DNA from: Niallia circulans NBRC 13626
GTDB lineage: Bacteria; Bacillota; Bacilli; Bacillales; Cytobacillaceae
Length of the DNA stretch: 64,000 bases
Direction of reading: 5' to 3'
Assembly: GCF_001591585.1 (NCBI RefSeq)
Contig: NZ_BCVE01000002.1
Span: forward strand, 334,558-398,557
Under the pieces are notes generated by a model that was given only the letters and a program-made list of their open reading frames with translations, ran no database searches and was not told the origin of the DNA. Positions 9,333-16,989 of this stretch are shown here, piece by piece (position 1 is the first letter of the stretch; the number at the start of each line of letters is the position of its first letter). The position numbers and the translations under genes were made by a program.

Positions 9333-11051
9333 TTAAGAAAGTTTCGCAGCTGCTTTTACTGCTTCCATAACTTCTTCCGTTGTAGACATTTGTAATGCTT
9401 TTGCTGCTAATTCTTCCATTTCTGCTTTAGAAAGATTTAGAATTTGTGATCTTGCTTTTAAGATAGATGTAGCACTCATAGAGAATTCATCTAAGCCTAA
9501 TCCTAATAATAAAGGAATAGCTGTTTCATCTCCTGCCATCTCTCCACACATACCTGCCCATTTACCTTCTTTATGTGCTGCATCAATAACCATTTTAACA
9601 AGACGCAGAATAGAAGGATTGTATGGTTGGTAAAGGTATGAAACGCGTTCGTTCATACGGTCTGCAGCCATTGTATATTGGATTAAATCATTTGTTCCAA
9701 TACTGAAGAAGTCAACTTCTTTCGCAAACTGATCTGCAAGCACTGCTGTAGAAGGAATTTCCACCATGATTCCTAGTTCGATTTTGTCTGCAACTTTAAC
9801 GCCTTCAGACACTAAATTAGCTTTCTCTTCTTCTAAAAGAGATTTAGCTGCACGGAATTCATTTAATGTAGCAATCATTGGGAACATAATTTTTAGATTT
9901 CCATATGAGCTTGCACGCAGCAATGCTCTTAATTGCGTACGGAAAATATCTTTCTCCTCCAGGCAAAGACGAATTGCACGGAAACCTAAGAATGGGTTCA
10001 TTTCTTTTGGCAGATCTAGATAAGGTAATTCTTTATCTCCACCAATATCTAATGTACGAACAACAACTGGCTTTCCTTTCATGCCTTCAAGAACAGCTTT
10101 ATAAGACTCAAATTGCTCATCTTCTGTTGGAAGCTGATCTCTTCCCATGTATAAGAATTCTGTACGATATAAACCGACAGCTTCTGCACCGTTATTCGTT
10201 ACCCCTTCTAAATCATTAGGTGTACCGATATTTGCAGCAAGTTCAACGTGAACACCGTCAGAGCTTACTGTTTGTTCATTAACTAGTTTAGCCCACTCTG
10301 CTTTTTGCTGTTCATATTGCTCGGCAACTTTTTTATAGCTTTCGACTACTTCAGGTGTTGGATTAACATGGATTTCTCCTTTTAATCCATCAACAATGAC
10401 TAAATCGCCATTATTAATTTCTTCTGTTGCTTTTTTTGTCCCTACAACAGCAGGAATTTCTAAAGAACGAGCCATGATGGCAGAGTGAGATGTTCTTCCA
10501 CCAATATCTGTTGTGAATCCCTTAACAAATTGGCGGTTAAGTTGTGCAGTATCAGATGGTGTTAAATCTTCTGCAACTACAACTACTTCTTCAGAAATCA
10601 TACTTGGATTTGCTAAATGTACGCCTAAAAGGTGAGACATTACACGCTTTGTTACATCGCGAATATCTGCAGCTCTTTCTTGCATATACTCGTTATCCAT
10701 TGATTCAAACATCGTAATAAACATGTCTGTTGTTTCTTTTAATGCAAATTCTGCGTTCACTAGGTCTGTTTTAATTTTGTCTTCAATAGGTGCAATTAAT
10801 TCTGGATCACTTAATACTAATAAATGCGCTTCAAAAATAGCAGCTTTATCCGCACCAAGCTCTTTATTAGCTTTTTCACGAATAGCTTCTAATTCTGATT
10901 TCGCTTTATTTAAAGCTTCTTGAAAACGAGAAATTTCACTTTCTACATTTTCCACACTAGTCTTTTCAAAAGAAAGATCTGGTTCAACTAGGCGATAAGC
11001 TTTAGCAATGGCTATTCCACTAGATGCAGCAATTCCTTGTAAAAAACTCAT
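9333..11051 (-). CDS. ptsI: PTS enzyme I (phosphoenolpyruvate-protein phosphotransferase)
   Basis: Enzyme I takes phosphate from phosphoenolpyruvate and passes it to HPr, the first step of sugar uptake by the phosphotransferase system; it is cytoplasmic. The 572-residue product has the usual length. The phosphorylated His sits in [13 protein letters not shown] (about residue 190), and the C-terminal TIM barrel carries [28 protein letters not shown] and the conserved Cys in [11 protein letters not shown]. Its ATG overlaps the ptsH stop by one base, so the two are translationally coupled in the order ptsH-ptsI. No ptsG or glcT is next to it, unlike B. subtilis. Confidence 0.97.
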   Translation of the reverse strand: MSFLQGIAASSGIAIAKAYRLVEPDLSFEKTSVENVESEISRFQEALNKAKSELEAIREKANKELGADKAAIFEAHLLVLSDPELIAPIEDKIKTDLVNAEFALKETTDMFITMFESMDNEYMQERAADIRDVTKRVMSHLLGVHLANPSMISEEVVVVAEDLTPSDTAQLNRQFVKGFTTDIGGRTSHSAIMARSLEIPAVVGTKKATEEINNGDLVIVDGLKGEIHVNPTPEVVESYKKVAEQYEQQKAEWAKLVNEQTVSSDGVHVELAANIGTPNDLEGVTNNGAEAVGLYRTEFLYMGRDQLPTEDEQFESYKAVLEGMKGKPVVVRTLDIGGDKELPYLDLPKEMNPFLGFRAIRLCLEEKDIFRTQLRALLRASSYGNLKIMFPMIATLNEFRAAKSLLEEEKANLVSEGVKVADKIELGIMVEIPSTAVLADQFAKEVDFFSIGTNDLIQYTMAADRMNERVSYLYQPYNPSILRLVKMVIDAAHKEGKWAGMCGEMAGDETAIPLLLGLGLDEFSMSATSILKARSQILNLSKAEMEELAAKALQMSTTEEVMEAVKAAAKLS

Positions 11052-11317
11052 TATTCTGCTAAACCTTCTTTATTTAAAGTTTCTTGTAATCCATTAATTG
11101 CTTCCTGTTCGTCGTTACCTTCAGCAATAATTTTAATATCAGCACCTTGAGCAATACCTAATGACATAACACCCATAATCGATTTAAGATTCACTTTTTT
11201 CTCTTTATATTCTAATTGAATATCTGAGTCAAACTTGCTAGCAGCTTGTACTAAAAGAGTCGCCGGTCTAGCATGAATTCCTGTATCTGCAATAACTTTA
11301 AATTGTTTTTCTACCAT
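11051..11317 (-). CDS. ptsH: Phosphocarrier protein HPr
   Basis: HPr relays phosphate from enzyme I to the sugar-specific PTS enzymes and, when phosphorylated on Ser46, works with CcpA in carbon catabolite repression. The 88-residue protein carries His15 in [12 protein letters not shown] and Ser46 in [19 protein letters not shown] lies about 13 bases upstream of the ATG. The 700-base region upstream is AT-rich with a Spo0A-box-like TTTTGTCGAAAAA at 11468-11480. A second complete HPr gene lies at 51566-51832; this copy is the one in operon with ptsI. Confidence 0.97.
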   Translation of the reverse strand: MVEKQFKVIADTGIHARPATLLVQAASKFDSDIQLEYKEKKVNLKSIMGVMSLGIAQGADIKIIAEGNDEQEAINGLQETLNKEGLAE

Positions 11318-11660
11318 AATAAAATCATTCTCCTTTATCGATTAAGTTATAAGATGTTAACATAAGCTAAACTTTTCAAACTTAAACAACCTTAATATAA
11401 ACCAACAATTGTTTATCATAAATAATATATAATTTATATATTACAATTGTAAACTGAAAGCTATGTATTTTGTCGAAAAAAATTAATTGTCTATGTACAC
11501 AAACTTTCTTTACAACCATTTATAGCATCTTCTAAAAAGATGAGAACAAGTAGAATAGTGTTCAAAATAGGCAGGTAATTTAAGTTTTTTGAAAAAGACA
11601 TCTCAAATGAAAGAATAGCATTTCTTTGTTATATAGACAATCAAAATTTACTAAACGACA
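11318..11660. other. AT-rich region upstream of ptsH with a Spo0A-box-like site
   Basis: No gene seen. It contains the ptsH ribosome binding site, a possible promoter on the minus strand with TTTACA at 11448-11453, and a perfect Spo0A core TGTCGAA within TTTTGTCGAAAAA at 11468-11480, just upstream of that -35. The promoter is only a guess because several overlapping TATAT-type -10 candidates exist. Confidence 0.4.
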
Positions 11661-11755
11661 AAAAATAGTTAACTTTATGGGGAATTTTAGGGGAATTAGT
11701 CCAAATTTGGATGATTAATTCCTGTTTATAAAATCCCCAAAAAGTTAACTTTTAT
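11661..11755. repeat. Long imperfect inverted repeat (about 35-bp arms) between ptsH and the PilZ gene
   Basis: AGTTAACTTTATGGGGAATT (from 11667) faces its near-complement ending AAGTTAACT at 11750; arms of about 32-35 bases pair imperfectly around TCCAAATTTGGA (11700-11711), itself a 12-bp palindrome. It is flanked by A on the left and TTTTATT on the right, so a transcript from either side would fold into a long hairpin with a U-tract. It could be a bidirectional terminator, a small-RNA hairpin or a decayed miniature transposon; the sequence alone does not decide. Confidence 0.6.
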
Positions 11756-12026
11756 TCAATTAGCTGCATTTAACATTATCTAAAAAAAGAAACTGTACTT
11801 CTTGCAATTCAGACAAGGATTTACATAGAAACATTTTAAAATGAAAATATATTGCATTATCTCCTTAAACAAGCTTAAATATTATTAAAACTTCCGAGTT
11901 ACATTAATTCTATGTAAAAGTGATTACTTTTTCTAGACTTAGAAACTAGAGCATTTTCCAGTTTAATGCCATTACTCTCCAAGCATTAATGATTTAACTG
12001 GATCATGGACAAAAGAGAGGGAAATT
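11756..12026. other. Intergenic region upstream of the PilZ gene
   Basis: No gene seen. Near the PilZ start there is an inverted repeat, CCAGTTTAATGC (11958-11969) with GCATTA and AACTGG separated by a few bases (11983-12001), that could fold just ahead of the AGAGAGGG ribosome binding site. No SigD-like promoter was found. Confidence 0.4.
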
Positions 12027-12395
12027 ATGAGATACAACCGGAATGAATCTTTTCGATATCAATTAACTGATTTTATAGATGCTACATTTACTGTAAAAGT
12101 TGACGAAGCTACTCTTTCTAGAAAAGGTCATGCTTTTATAAATAATATAAGCCCCAACGGGTTACGTTTCCGAACAGAATATGACTTACCAGCTGATGAT
12201 ACACGATTACTTTTGCAGCTTCAATTCCATCTAAATAGAAGAGAAATAGTAATGCCTGGTCATATATCGTGGAAGAAAAAAATCGGAAATCAATATGAAT
12301 ATGGCTTTGAAGGCACAGGAAACAAGGAAGCTAAGCAGCAGATTATCAGGGGACTAAAGGAACTTTCCCGAATAGAGAACAAAGAGACACCGTAA
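12027..12395 (+). CDS. PilZ domain protein (putative c-di-GMP receptor)
   Basis: A 122-residue single-domain protein. It shows the two PilZ nucleotide-binding motifs in order: an N-terminal arginine motif (RNESFR, residues 5-10) and NNISPNGLRF (D/N-x-S-x-x-G), followed by the WKKKIGNQYEYGFE beta-strand block. PilZ domains bind cyclic di-GMP and pass the signal to partners in motility or envelope functions. Here there is no fused effector domain and no neighbouring partner, so the output is unknown. AGAGAGGG precedes the ATG. The arginine motif is spaced RxxxxR, slightly different from the classical RxxxR, so ligand binding is likely but not certain. Confidence 0.75.
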   Translation: MRYNRNESFRYQLTDFIDATFTVKVDEATLSRKGHAFINNISPNGLRFRTEYDLPADDTRLLLQLQFHLNRREIVMPGHISWKKKIGNQYEYGFEGTGNKEAKQQIIRGLKELSRIENKETP

Positions 12396-12420
12396 TTAAT
12401 TTACGGTGACCTCTATTGAT

Positions 12421-12451
12421 AAACCCCGCTTATGAAAAGCGAGGTTTTCTT
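12421..12451 (+). terminator. Terminator after the PilZ gene
   Basis: AACCCCGCTT and AAGCGAGGTT form a stem around a short loop, followed by TTTTCTTG. A second small hairpin, CACCGTAA/TTACGGTG (12388-12395 and 12401-12408), spans the PilZ stop codon. Confidence 0.75.
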
Positions 12452-12493
12452 GTATTCACTATATATTATAGAGAGCGAATTAATTTCAACCCT

Positions 12494-12697
12494 TTAACTT
12501 CTCGGTTCATCCATATATTTATACGTAACATCTCCTCCTATTTCCGCAATTCCTTTAAAATGTTTAAAATCTTCCCTCTTTACTAATTCTGCACGGAATG
12601 TAAGAAAATCCTCTTTTTTTACTCGATAGCTTTCTATTTCTCTTTTCATTAACTTGTCTAAAACTTCTTCCGCTATTTCTTTATTCATCCTCTTCAC
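12494..12697 (-). CDS. Small conserved-looking protein of unknown function (about 67 aa)
   Basis: A hydrophilic, mostly helical protein beginning VKRMNKEIAEEVLDKLMKRE and ending TYKYMDEPRS. No membrane segment or signal peptide. Three in-frame starts cluster (TTG 12700, GTG 12697, ATG 12688); I choose the GTG because GGAAAGG lies 4 bases further upstream than for the TTG, giving normal spacing of about 7. The gene is flanked by non-coding DNA and convergent with the PilZ gene. I do not recognise the family; coding character (no stop, good ribosome binding site, charged composition) is the only support. Confidence 0.6.
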   Translation of the reverse strand: MKRMNKEIAEEVLDKLMKREIESYRVKKEDFLTFRAELVKREDFKHFKGIAEIGGDVTYKYMDEPRS

Positions 12698-13163
12698 CAA
12701 TTAACCTTTCCTTCATTTTTTGACCATATTTTAAATTACTTTTTTACTTTAAGTAAAGAATTCTGCATAATTCCTTTTTATGTCACTATTTTTGATATTA
12801 TTATGTATAATTCTACTAATTATGTTATAATATCATCTAATATCAGAAAAGTGTATGCATTTTAATCATCAAGGATAGTCGAATATCGGTTATTCTAGAA
12901 ACTGGTTCCTCATACCACTTTCTTTTCGCATCAAAATACATAATTTTTCGATAAACCAGCATTTCCCTTTATTTATTAATGAGGTATAGAAATAATTATT
13001 TAGTAACAAGCACTTATAAAAGGAAATAACACACATTTTATTCATATTTTCATAGTATATATTTAGTAAGTTTATATACCTATATGTTTACGAATAAGTT
13101 CTAAGTAGTGAAAACTATATTCAGAATTTATATAAATTTTGGAATGATAAGGAGAGATTGTGC
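12698..13163. other. AT-rich non-coding region upstream of ykvS
   Basis: About 460 bases, very AT-rich, without a credible frame on either strand. TATAAT-like elements are frequent (for example around 12829) but no -35 partner stands out, and no clear sporulation-type promoter was found. AAGGAGAG near 13149-13156 serves ykvS. Confidence 0.5.
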
Positions 13164-13337
13164 GTGAAAATAGCTGAGGTTGGAAATATTATTGAATTTA
13201 GAGGCTTGCAAGGCATTGTTGAAAAGGTAAATGAAAATTCAGTTATTGTCGATTTGACTTATATGAATAATTACCGTGATTTAGAACTTGAGCAAAGAAC
13301 CGTTGTTAACCATAAAAATTATCGTATCATTAAATAA
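13164..13337 (+). CDS. ykvS: YkvS-like DUF2187 protein (57 aa)
   Basis: A 57-residue protein starting MKIAEVGNIIEFRGLQGIVE and ending VNHKNYRIIK, which fits the DUF2187/YkvS family: a small beta-rich KOW-like fold of unknown function in Bacillus. The start is GTG with AAGGAGAG 8-9 bases upstream. A terminator follows the stop by about 15 bases. In B. subtilis ykvS lies in the same neighbourhood (between clpE/ykvI and ptsHI), supporting orthology. Function unknown. Confidence 0.8.
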   Translation: MKIAEVGNIIEFRGLQGIVEKVNENSVIVDLTYMNNYRDLELEQRTVVNHKNYRIIK

Positions 13338-13350
13338 ACAAGAAACAGAA

Positions 13351-13397
13351 AAAAGAAGTCAGATTGGGAATTTCCCCACTTATTGACTTCTTTTTTG
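13351..13397 (+). terminator. Terminator of ykvS
   Basis: AAAAGAAGTCA (13351-13361) pairs with TGACTTCTTTT (13384-13394) followed by T residues. The loop holds a small GGGAATTTCCC palindrome. It probably also ends the minus-strand gene at 13435-13539. Confidence 0.85.
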
Positions 13398-13434
13398 TAT
13401 GCGCTTTACCTATCTCTATATTATAAGGAAGAAA

Positions 13435-13539
13435 TTACTCTTCTGCTAATTCCTTTTTCGTTTTTACTTTTCCATGCGGTTTTTGTTTTTGTTTACGTAC
13501 AGTCCATTCTCTTTCCTTTTCTCTCTGCGCTTTTGACAC
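13435..13539 (-). CDS. 34-residue basic protein, DUF6254-like
   Basis: GTG start, product MSKAQREKEREWTVRKQKQK followed by PHGKVKTKKELAEE, stop TAA. GGAGGTGAG lies 4-12 bases upstream of the start, an almost perfect ribosome binding site. Length, charge and the WTVRKQ...QKPHGKVK pattern recall the DUF6254 family of tiny Bacillaceae proteins, a recognition from memory. Function unknown; the mix of basic and acidic residues suggests a nucleic-acid or spore-associated role, which is only a guess. Too short for routine gene calling. Confidence 0.75.
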   Translation of the reverse strand: MSKAQREKEREWTVRKQKQKPHGKVKTKKELAEE

Positions 13540-13662
13540 TTTTCTCACCTCCATCCCTTCCGTTTTATCATGAACAGTATTTTGTTTTTTATCCATTGCT
13601 TTCTTAACGTTTCATGACTATTCTCTCCCTATCTAAGTGACACTATGTTTGCAAATATTCTG

Positions 13663-13691
13663 TTGACCACTTGAACAAAAACTGTTAACAT
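13663..13691 (+). promoter_or_regulatory. SigA-type promoter of the glycine riboswitch leader
   Basis: TTGACC (13663-13668), 17 bases, TAACAT (13686-13691). The -35 matches 5 of 6 and the -10 matches 4 of 6. It places the transcript start near 13698, ahead of the whole aptamer. Confidence 0.55.
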
Positions 13692-13755
13692 CACATTATA
13701 TTTCTTAAATAATTGCATGCTATGAATGTTATGGATCAAACTATAACAGGAGCAG

Positions 13756-13907
13756 CTTCTGGAGAGACCGTTCTGTTAAAAACGGCACCGAAGGATTCAC
13801 AATCTCAGGTAAAAGGACAGAAGATCAACCAATACATACTTAAAGTTATCGTGTCCTGGTTCTTCTTATCCTTTGAAACAGATTGGTGTCTCCAATCTGT
13901 TTTTTTC
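13756..13907 (+). promoter_or_regulatory. Glycine riboswitch (single aptamer) with downstream terminator
   Basis: The conserved glycine-aptamer blocks appear in order: GGAGAGACC (13761-13769), GGCACCGAAGGA (13784-13795), and TCTCAGGTAAAAGGACAG (13803-13820). The closing P1 helix is perfect: CTTCTG (13756-13761) with CAGAAG (13818-13823). A rho-independent terminator follows (AACAGATTGG/CCAATCTGTT plus seven T, 13878-13907), 60 bases before the ACT-domain gene. Only one aptamer is seen; the flanking sequence may supply the partial second (ghost) element typical of singlets. Most glycine riboswitches turn genes on at high glycine; the polarity here is not proven from sequence. Confidence 0.88.
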
Positions 13908-13969
13908 ATACATTCTTACCTACTCTTTTATTTAAGATGTAAAACAATAGCGAATTATGAGGTGAAATG

Positions 13970-14248
13970 ATGGTTCAACAACGTCGCGCAGTTGTCAGCG
14001 TAATTGGAAAAGATCAAATCGGGATTATCAGCAAGGTTACCACAATCCTTTCTAATAATCACATTAATATCCTAGATATAAGTCAAACCATTCTCCAAGA
14101 TTTCTTTACGATGATGATGCTCGTAGATATCACGGATAAAGAAAACTTAGATAACTTAACAAAACAGTTTGACGAACTAAGCCAGCAGCTTCATTTAAAA
14201 ATAAATATCCAATTAGAAGAAATCTTCCAATCTATGCACCGCGTTTAA
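13970..14248 (+). CDS. ACT-domain protein, UPF0237 family
   Basis: A protein of about 92 residues that is essentially one ACT domain: [20 protein letters not shown] at the start (the GIxxxV ligand-contact turn) and an [21 protein letters not shown] strand. ACT domains bind small ligands, mostly amino acids, and regulate partner enzymes. Two ATGs are adjacent (13967 and 13970); I use 13970 because GAGGTG ends only 2 bases from the first. The gene is followed after 17 bases by the UPF0210 gene, a pairing conserved in many bacteria, and both sit behind the glycine riboswitch. Reasonable inference: it is the ligand-sensing partner of the UPF0210 protein, with glycine or a related compound as candidate ligand. 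Confidence 0.88.
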   Translation: MVQQRRAVVSVIGKDQIGIISKVTTILSNNHINILDISQTILQDFFTMMMLVDITDKENLDNLTKQFDELSQQLHLKINIQLEEIFQSMHRV

Positions 14249-14265
14249 GAAAAGAGGGTCCAATA

Positions 14266-15627
14266 ATGAAAATTGCATTAAATGAAATGATGGAAACAAT
14301 CAACATGGTACAGATGGAGAATCTTGATATTCGTACTGTGACAATGGGAATCAGTCTTTATGATTGTGCTGATTCTGATTTTCAAAAATTAAATGATTCT
14401 GTATACAAAAAAATTACAACTTATGCAAGCAAATTGACAGAAGTGGCAAATGCGGTAGAAAAAGAATATGGAATTCCCATTATTAATAAGCGTATTTCCA
14501 TCACTCCTATTGCAGAAATACTCGGAAATAGTACAGTAGAACAGGCCGTAATGCTTGCAAAAACCCTAGATAAAGCTGCAAAAGATTTAAATGTAGATTT
14601 TATTGGTGGATATTCTGCTCTTGTTCATAAAGGCATTTCTAAAGGAGATCAAACATTATTAGATGCTCTCCCAGAAGCACTTTCTGTGACGGACCGTGTT
14701 TGTGCTTCTGTATCTGTTGCTACCACAAGAACAGGAATTAATATGGATGCTGTCAAACAAATGGGAGAAATCATCAAAAAAGCAGCAGAAAATACGAAAG
14801 ACACAAATGGTTTAGCTTGTGCTAAGCTAGTTGTCTTCTGTAATCCTGTGGAGGATAATCCCTTCATGGCAGGTGCTTTCCATGGAGCTGGTGAAGGAGA
14901 AGTCGTTATCAATGTAGGGGTTAGTGGTCCTGGAGTCGTTTTAAGTGCACTAAAAAAATACCCTGAAGCAGATTTAGGCGAAGTATCAGAAATCATCAAA
15001 AAAACAACCTTTAAAATTACTCGTGCTGGTGAATTAATAGGTCGTGTCGTTGCAGAACGATTAAACGTACCGTTCGGTATTATGGATCTATCCCTTGCTC
15101 CAACAAATGCTATTAACGATAGTGTTGCAGAGATATTAGAAGAAATCGGCTTAGAACGAGTTGGAACACATGGCACTATTGCTGCCCTTGCGTTAATGAA
15201 TGATGCAGTAAAAAAAGGTGGTGCAATGGCAAGCAGCTATGTCGGCGGATTAAGTGGAGCCTTTATTCCCGTGAGCGAAGACAATGGTATGATTAAAGGA
15301 ATTTTAGACAATAGCCTAACCCTGTCTAAATTAGAGGCGATGACATGCGTCTGCTCTGTCGGTCTTGACATGATTGCTCTTACTGGAGATGCTACAGCTG
15401 CTACTTTATCTGCCATAATTGCCGATGAAGCAGCCATTGGGATGATTAATAAAAAAACAACAGCTGTTCGTGTTATTCCTGTTCCAGGAAAAAAAGAAGG
15501 AGAAATCGTTGAATTCGGCGGATTATTAGGTCGTGCACCAGTTATGGGTGTCAATCCATATAGCTCTGATAAACTAATTAATCGTGGTGGACGTATTCCA
15601 TCTCCTCTACAAGCTTTAATTAATTAG
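14266..15627 (+). CDS. UPF0210 / DUF711 family protein
   Basis: A 453-residue cytoplasmic protein of the UPF0210 (DUF711) family, related in fold to glycyl-radical enzymes of the pyruvate-formate-lyase group, to judge from solved homologues I recall, but with no proven reaction. Visible features are small-residue-rich loops such as [35 protein letters not shown] and a C-terminal [13 protein letters not shown]. No transmembrane segment. GAGGG precedes the ATG. It is the second gene of the riboswitch-controlled unit with the ACT protein. The control by glycine suggests a role in glycine or one-carbon metabolism or in relieving glycine excess; that is inference, and no catalytic residues are assigned here. 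Confidence 0.88.
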   Translation: MKIALNEMMETINMVQMENLDIRTVTMGISLYDCADSDFQKLNDSVYKKITTYASKLTEVANAVEKEYGIPIINKRISITPIAEILGNSTVEQAVMLAKTLDKAAKDLNVDFIGGYSALVHKGISKGDQTLLDALPEALSVTDRVCASVSVATTRTGINMDAVKQMGEIIKKAAENTKDTNGLACAKLVVFCNPVEDNPFMAGAFHGAGEGEVVINVGVSGPGVVLSALKKYPEADLGEVSEIIKKTTFKITRAGELIGRVVAERLNVPFGIMDLSLAPTNAINDSVAEILEEIGLERVGTHGTIAALALMNDAVKKGGAMASSYVGGLSGAFIPVSEDNGMIKGILDNSLTLSKLEAMTCVCSVGLDMIALTGDATAATLSAIIADEAAIGMINKKTTAVRVIPVPGKKEGEIVEFGGLLGRAPVMGVNPYSSDKLINRGGRIPSPLQALIN

Positions 15628-15643
15628 TAATTATTATATACTG

Positions 15644-15686
15644 ACAAGAAGTATTCCTACTTCTTAAACAATAGGATACTTCTTGT
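15644..15686. terminator. Hairpin between the UPF0210 gene and ykvI
   Basis: ACAAGAAGTATTCCTA pairs with TAGGATACTTCTTGT with one bulge. It lies between convergent genes. The T-tracts on both sides are poor, so the terminator call is moderate. Confidence 0.6.
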
Positions 15687-15697
15687 GCTGCTATTCA

Positions 15698-16729
15698 TCA
15701 CTTTGGTATAGGCTTTATCCATAAGAATAGTAAGAAGACTAAACTTATATATCCAAATATAGGATATAAAAAGGATAATAGCGTACCATATTGCACGTAA
15801 CTAATTAGATAAGAAACTAAAATAATTCCTCCAATTATAACCATGCTTGGTAAAGGAATAAAACTGCGCAGCTGCCTCTCTAACCCATAGATATTCCCAA
15901 TAACAGAACTAAAAATTTCTCCATAAATGACTAAAATATATACCCATGAAAGCTGCGGGGCTAAATTTTTCATAATAACAGCCATCGGAATGGAATACCG
16001 ATAAATATCTGATAGCATAATAAGAGAAAAATGACTAGATATTAGTATAAGCATTAAAGCGATTCCTCCTAATATCCCTCCCCATTTAGCCACTTCTTCA
16101 TCGCCAATTTCAGAAGCAGCAGGTACTAGAACCGCTATGGCCAAAGCTAAATTCAAAGCCGTATACGAAAATGGAGAACTTATCGTTTTCCATGAAATAT
16201 TCTCCATCTGAAATATCTCATCAACAAATCCAGGCAAAGATAAAGAAAGTAGAAATAAAATAAAACTGAACGTGATCATAATGGGTACAACAAAAGTATT
16301 TACAGCAAACAATCCCTTTGTACCAACCCTCATAACAAGTAAGGAAAGAATAATAGTAAAGATGACACCAATGCTTTTATTCAGCCCAAGCTGCTCTTCA
16401 AATACAGCACCTGCTCCTGAGAACATCACTGCACAAACACCTAAAAGCATCAATAATAATAGAAAGTTAATCATGTTTCCAACAATGTTACCAAACAAGT
16501 AAATGGTAAATTCTTGATAGGAAGATGCCTTGATTTTGACAGATATCCTCATTAATTTTGCTCCGAAATATGCAAAAATAATCCCGCTTAAAAGTATCCC
16601 TAAAAAACCGACAAATCCATATTGTGAAAAGAACACTACTATTTCTCTCCCTGTTGCAAAACCAGCACCAACAACTGTGCCTACATAAACTGCTGCAAGC
16701 TGAATTGCAGCACTCCATTTATTTTTCAC
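15698..16729 (-). CDS. ykvI: YkvI-like membrane transporter
   Basis: A 343-residue polytopic membrane protein with about ten hydrophobic segments. It starts KNKWSAAIQLAAVYVGTVVGAGFATGRE; the GTVVGAGFATGREI stretch in the first helix resembles the unwound helix-1 motif of APC/LeuT-type transporters. Length equals B. subtilis YkvI (about 347), and the position next to clpE is also conserved. Substrate unknown; amino-acid or related transport is the family-level expectation. It is convergent with the UPF0210 gene and divergent from clpE. Confidence 0.8.
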   Translation of the reverse strand: MKNKWSAAIQLAAVYVGTVVGAGFATGREIVVFFSQYGFVGFLGILLSGIIFAYFGAKLMRISVKIKASSYQEFTIYLFGNIVGNMINFLLLLMLLGVCAVMFSGAGAVFEEQLGLNKSIGVIFTIILSLLVMRVGTKGLFAVNTFVVPIMITFSFILFLLSLSLPGFVDEIFQMENISWKTISSPFSYTALNLALAIAVLVPAASEIGDEEVAKWGGILGGIALMLILISSHFSLIMLSDIYRYSIPMAVIMKNLAPQLSWVYILVIYGEIFSSVIGNIYGLERQLRSFIPLPSMVIIGGIILVSYLISYVQYGTLLSFLYPIFGYISLVFLLFLWIKPIPK

Positions 16730-16909
16730 ATATTTCCCTCCCTACATCAACTATATGTAGAAATGGACAAACAATGACGAGCATTTTAGCCTATTAAAAA
16801 TTTATTTTATCCATGACGTTTAACCCTTTTAAAATAGGAAAATTGGTATAGATACAAAGGAGGTTTAATCATACTAAAAATTTCCAAATTTTATTTTGAG
16901 GCAAAATAC

Positions 16910-16969
16910 TTGAAAGTCAAAAAAGGTCAAAGTATAATCATAATTACAAAAGGTCAATATTAGTCAAAT
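16910..16969 (+). promoter_or_regulatory. clpE promoter with two CtsR operators
   Basis: SigA promoter TTGAAA (16910-16915), exactly 17 bases, TATAAT (16933-16938). Two CtsR-type heptad repeats are present: AAAGTCAAAAAAGGTCAAA (16913-16931), which fills the spacer, and GGTCAATATTAGTCAAA (16951-16967), just after the start site. The consensus recalled is GGTCAAA-N3-GGTCAAA. This predicts tight CtsR repression released by heat or protein-folding stress. Confidence 0.92.
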
Positions 16970-16989
16970 TCAAAAGGAGGATATTTATA

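Noticed and set aside
13713..13970. An 85-codon open frame beginning at 13713
   Set aside because: It covers the glycine aptamer and terminator, has no ribosome binding site and ends at the real ACT-gene start.
14649..15554. Minus-strand frames inside the UPF0210 gene
   Set aside because: Shadow frames of a well-supported gene; no start context.
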